64,000 nt of DNA, taken from the NCBI GenBank assembly GCA_963969495.1, contig OZ018335.1, forward strand, positions 88,694,440-88,758,439, in the 5' to 3' direction. The stretch is from Ceratothoa steindachneri (taxonomy: Eukaryota; Arthropoda; Malacostraca; Isopoda; Cymothoidae). Position 1 is the stretch's first letter; each line of letters begins with the position of its first letter. Of the stretch, positions 61,579 to 64,000 are shown piece by piece. Position numbers and translations under genes: made by a program. Under the pieces are notes generated by a model. That model did not search any database. It was not told the DNA's origin and was given only the letters and a program-made list of their open reading frames with translations.

Positions 61579-64000
61579 CCTCCAAATTCATTAAGATTAA
61601 GTGGTTGTGAACAATTTTGATCGCAACTATGTTCACATTTTCCTTACTTGACTTCCTTTTCATTGCACCAAGAAATGATAGCCCTCTTTTCCAGCGACAG
61701 CTTTCGAAGATTTCCACTTAGAAATATTTTTAAAACAAGATTCTTCCTTTTTTTCCCCTCTGTTAGTTGTGTAACTTTCTCCACAATGAAGATTTTTAGC
61801 GATCCATTTTCAATTAATAAATTTCGCCTCTTCCCTCCATTGCTTCTTTATACGCATTTGCTCAAATTCTGTCTAATATACGTCGCTCTTCAACATTTTC
61901 CTTGAGTGCCAACATTTAAGAAAAGTTCTTAATCTGAAACGGAAAATAAATTCGTATTTAAACATCCATAATATATTGTATTAAGATGCAAGTAAGCACT
62001 ATAGTCCTTTAGCAAAAGGTTATACACAATGTATAACCGGATGTGAAAGGATGTTATGTGGGTTGCACTTTTAACCGAATTCAGCACATTCTGTAGTATA
62101 GTGGCATCAGCTTATGCACCTTCCTCAGTGGCTGGATTTCTGCCCCTGCTTCCGGGAAAATCTCCAGGGTGGAACATGAGTAGATCTGGTTTGCATTTTG
62201 TTCGATGTCTTCCAATTTTAGTGTGTTGATTTATGATTAACCGATCCCAGGTGCGTGTATTTTAAATAGGTTTGGATGTACGGATGACGGTGCTTGGATA
62301 TAAAATGATTCATCCAGGCAGACCGCTCTGGCATCCTGACTGAGATTTAACACCATATACCTCTAGGGGAGTTATTGCAGCTTCTTAACGACCCATATAA
62401 GCGACTTGATGATGTCTTATGGTCTCAGCTTCTTGCAAGAAATGTTGTTTACCGTGGCAACCTATGGAAGGTGCTCTCATATTTTTGACGTCTAATAATT
62501 TCTGTCAACTTAGAGACGTGAACAAAAAAGAAAATTTTCTCCACTTTGACTAACATTGTATTTATTCAAGAATATGCTTTTTTACAATAGCTTTGCATAT
62601 AGTCTAACCAATTATAGATGTTGAGTTTGGGGAAAAGGAGAAAGATGGTAAAAAGTAATTTACGCCAACAGAAGGCACAAGAAATTAGGTATGATAAAAG
62701 AATGAGAGCCCAATGTCTAAATTATCTTGAAATATTAAAATCCAAGAATTCTTGACTTATTATATGATGAACAAATAGGAACATAAAGATAAATAAGTTC
62801 AGTTATGATAAAAAACTTAATCTCCGTTGTAGAATTTATTGGGTTCCAATTTTTACACATTCTCTCCCAGAATTCTTAAAAACTTTATCGCTGTCGACTC
62901 ATCTTGGATTATATACAGCATCATACAATTTTTCTCTATTTTGGATCTTTCTACGGAGCCATAAATGCGTGCTATACTAAAAATTGCCTCAGAGAAAAAT
63001 AAGGTATACACAGCCTTCTTTTTAATTAATTCTCACATCTTTTCTTATCACTAATTAGCGCAACGGTTATTCTTAGTACGTGCGATAATTTTCCTACCAT
63101 AAACTTTCCAAGCCACGCTCAGTAGCCCTTATATTATTTGCACTTTGCTAACTCCATTATACTTGTTCTGGTCACATAAACTTTTCCTTTTACATGCATT
63201 CGAGACATACTGTTAGTTTCCTTTGAGGCAGATCAAATTCAGGCCGGTAACAAGACCCGGGGTTAGTTGATTAGAGATCTGGTTCCAAACTCTCATTTCA
63301 GACATGGATGCGGTCACTTTTAGCCGCTTTCAACAAGGTGGGACAGATGAAGGCGTCATTGATAAGAAGTTCTTTCTATGTATGGTAGTGGAAGCCTGGA
63401 GTTTTCCATGCATTGACTTGAATTATCATTTAATCGATCCTTGTAGTTTTTGTTACCCTTAAAATTATGTTATTTTCTCCAGGTACATCGACTAAATACT
63501 CGCGATCCTAATTTTTACGTACCAAAAGCAATGAGTGTCCAAAGCAACCACTAACATACGCCATTTAACAAACACAAGTAAACAAATAAGTAAAGAAATA
63601 TAAGAAATAGATGAGTAAATTTTACGCCGTTAATAAAGATAGAGTTTAACAAAGACCACCTCTTCTACGCGTGAAAATACAAGACCAGAGAGGAAGAACA
63701 AAAAAATTATAAGGAAATAAAGTTTCCTTTTAAGTGCCAATGGAAGCGCTTGGAAAACTTTCACCTCTGTGCTACAATACAAGATGTATGAAACCAATGG
63801 TATCAAGATCCGAAAGCAAACATTTTAAAAACGTAATCTACGCCTTTAACAATATACATACGTTGTTTTAATACATTTATTAATTATTCCACTGCATTTA
63901 TTCGAGCCATCCCTCCTTCACATTGAAACGTTCAGTTTTATTGAGGAAAATGCAATATCAGTTATTTGAACCCATGCCTGCATGATCGCTCTTTTCACGG
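61579..64000. other. No recognisable feature
   Basis: AT-rich sequence. One small palindrome (GGTTATACA/TGTATAACC, about 62019-62039). No gene, element end or RNA gene can be supported. Confidence 0.4.

Noticed and set aside
62026..62470. Possible element around a small palindrome
   Set aside because: No readable domain on either strand and no matching ends.

Overview
This is an animal nuclear DNA window, AT-rich, dominated by mobile elements and simple or tandem repeats. I infer an arthropod, most likely a crustacean and possibly a decapod. The grounds are the mix of Penelope-like retroelements (PLEs), several Tc1/mariner families, Jockey/CR1-like and other non-LTR retrotransposons, and long (TA)n tracts. 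No mitochondrial, bacterial or viral genes are visible.

Host gene content is low. I can support one plus-strand gene with three coding segments: 12396-12694, 22336-26514 and 39755-41575. Each is bounded by consensus-like splice sites, and the junctions are all in phase 0, so the segments can be joined in frame. I infer one gene of at least 2,098 codons with introns of about 9.6 and 13.2 kb. The large exon encodes an unfamiliar protein with 24 imperfect repeats built around F-(I/V)-P-G-Q, three N-terminal C-(R/K)-I-T motifs, a charged coiled-coil-like stretch and a helical C-terminal half. The last exon is Ser/Tyr/Gly-rich with an acidic tail. I do not recognise the family.

Layout: 1-834 is a LINE 3' end. 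1110-4602 is a complex of PLE ends, a PLE body, (TA)n tracts and a nested Tc1/mariner relic. 5087-6304 is a Tc1 element, and 7990-8923 is an internally deleted mariner. 8972-12290 holds minisatellites and a possible LTR. 12396-41575 is the gene; its introns carry Tc1 fragments, a LINE tail, an hAT-type MITE with an 8-bp target duplication, a Tc1 relic inside LINE-like sequence, a PLE relic and two AT-rich tandem arrays. 42215-42813 is a large fold-back between two (TA)n tracts. 43990-44720 is a LINE relic. 46278-49815 is a 58-bp satellite of about 61 copies. 50640-53640 is a LINE relic split by a mariner-type element. 56620-59107 is (TA)n tracts with a second PLE and a loose PLE end. 59108-61200 is a Jockey-like LINE relic. 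61580-64000 has nothing I recognise.

The most interesting pattern is that five PLE-type termini carry a hairpin followed by GAAA, preceded by a CUGAnGA-like core. This resembles the hammerhead ribozymes known from PLEs, and the PLE-type termini run directly into (TA)n tracts, sometimes in convergent or divergent pairs. All statements are from reading alone; no database search, alignment or folding program was run.
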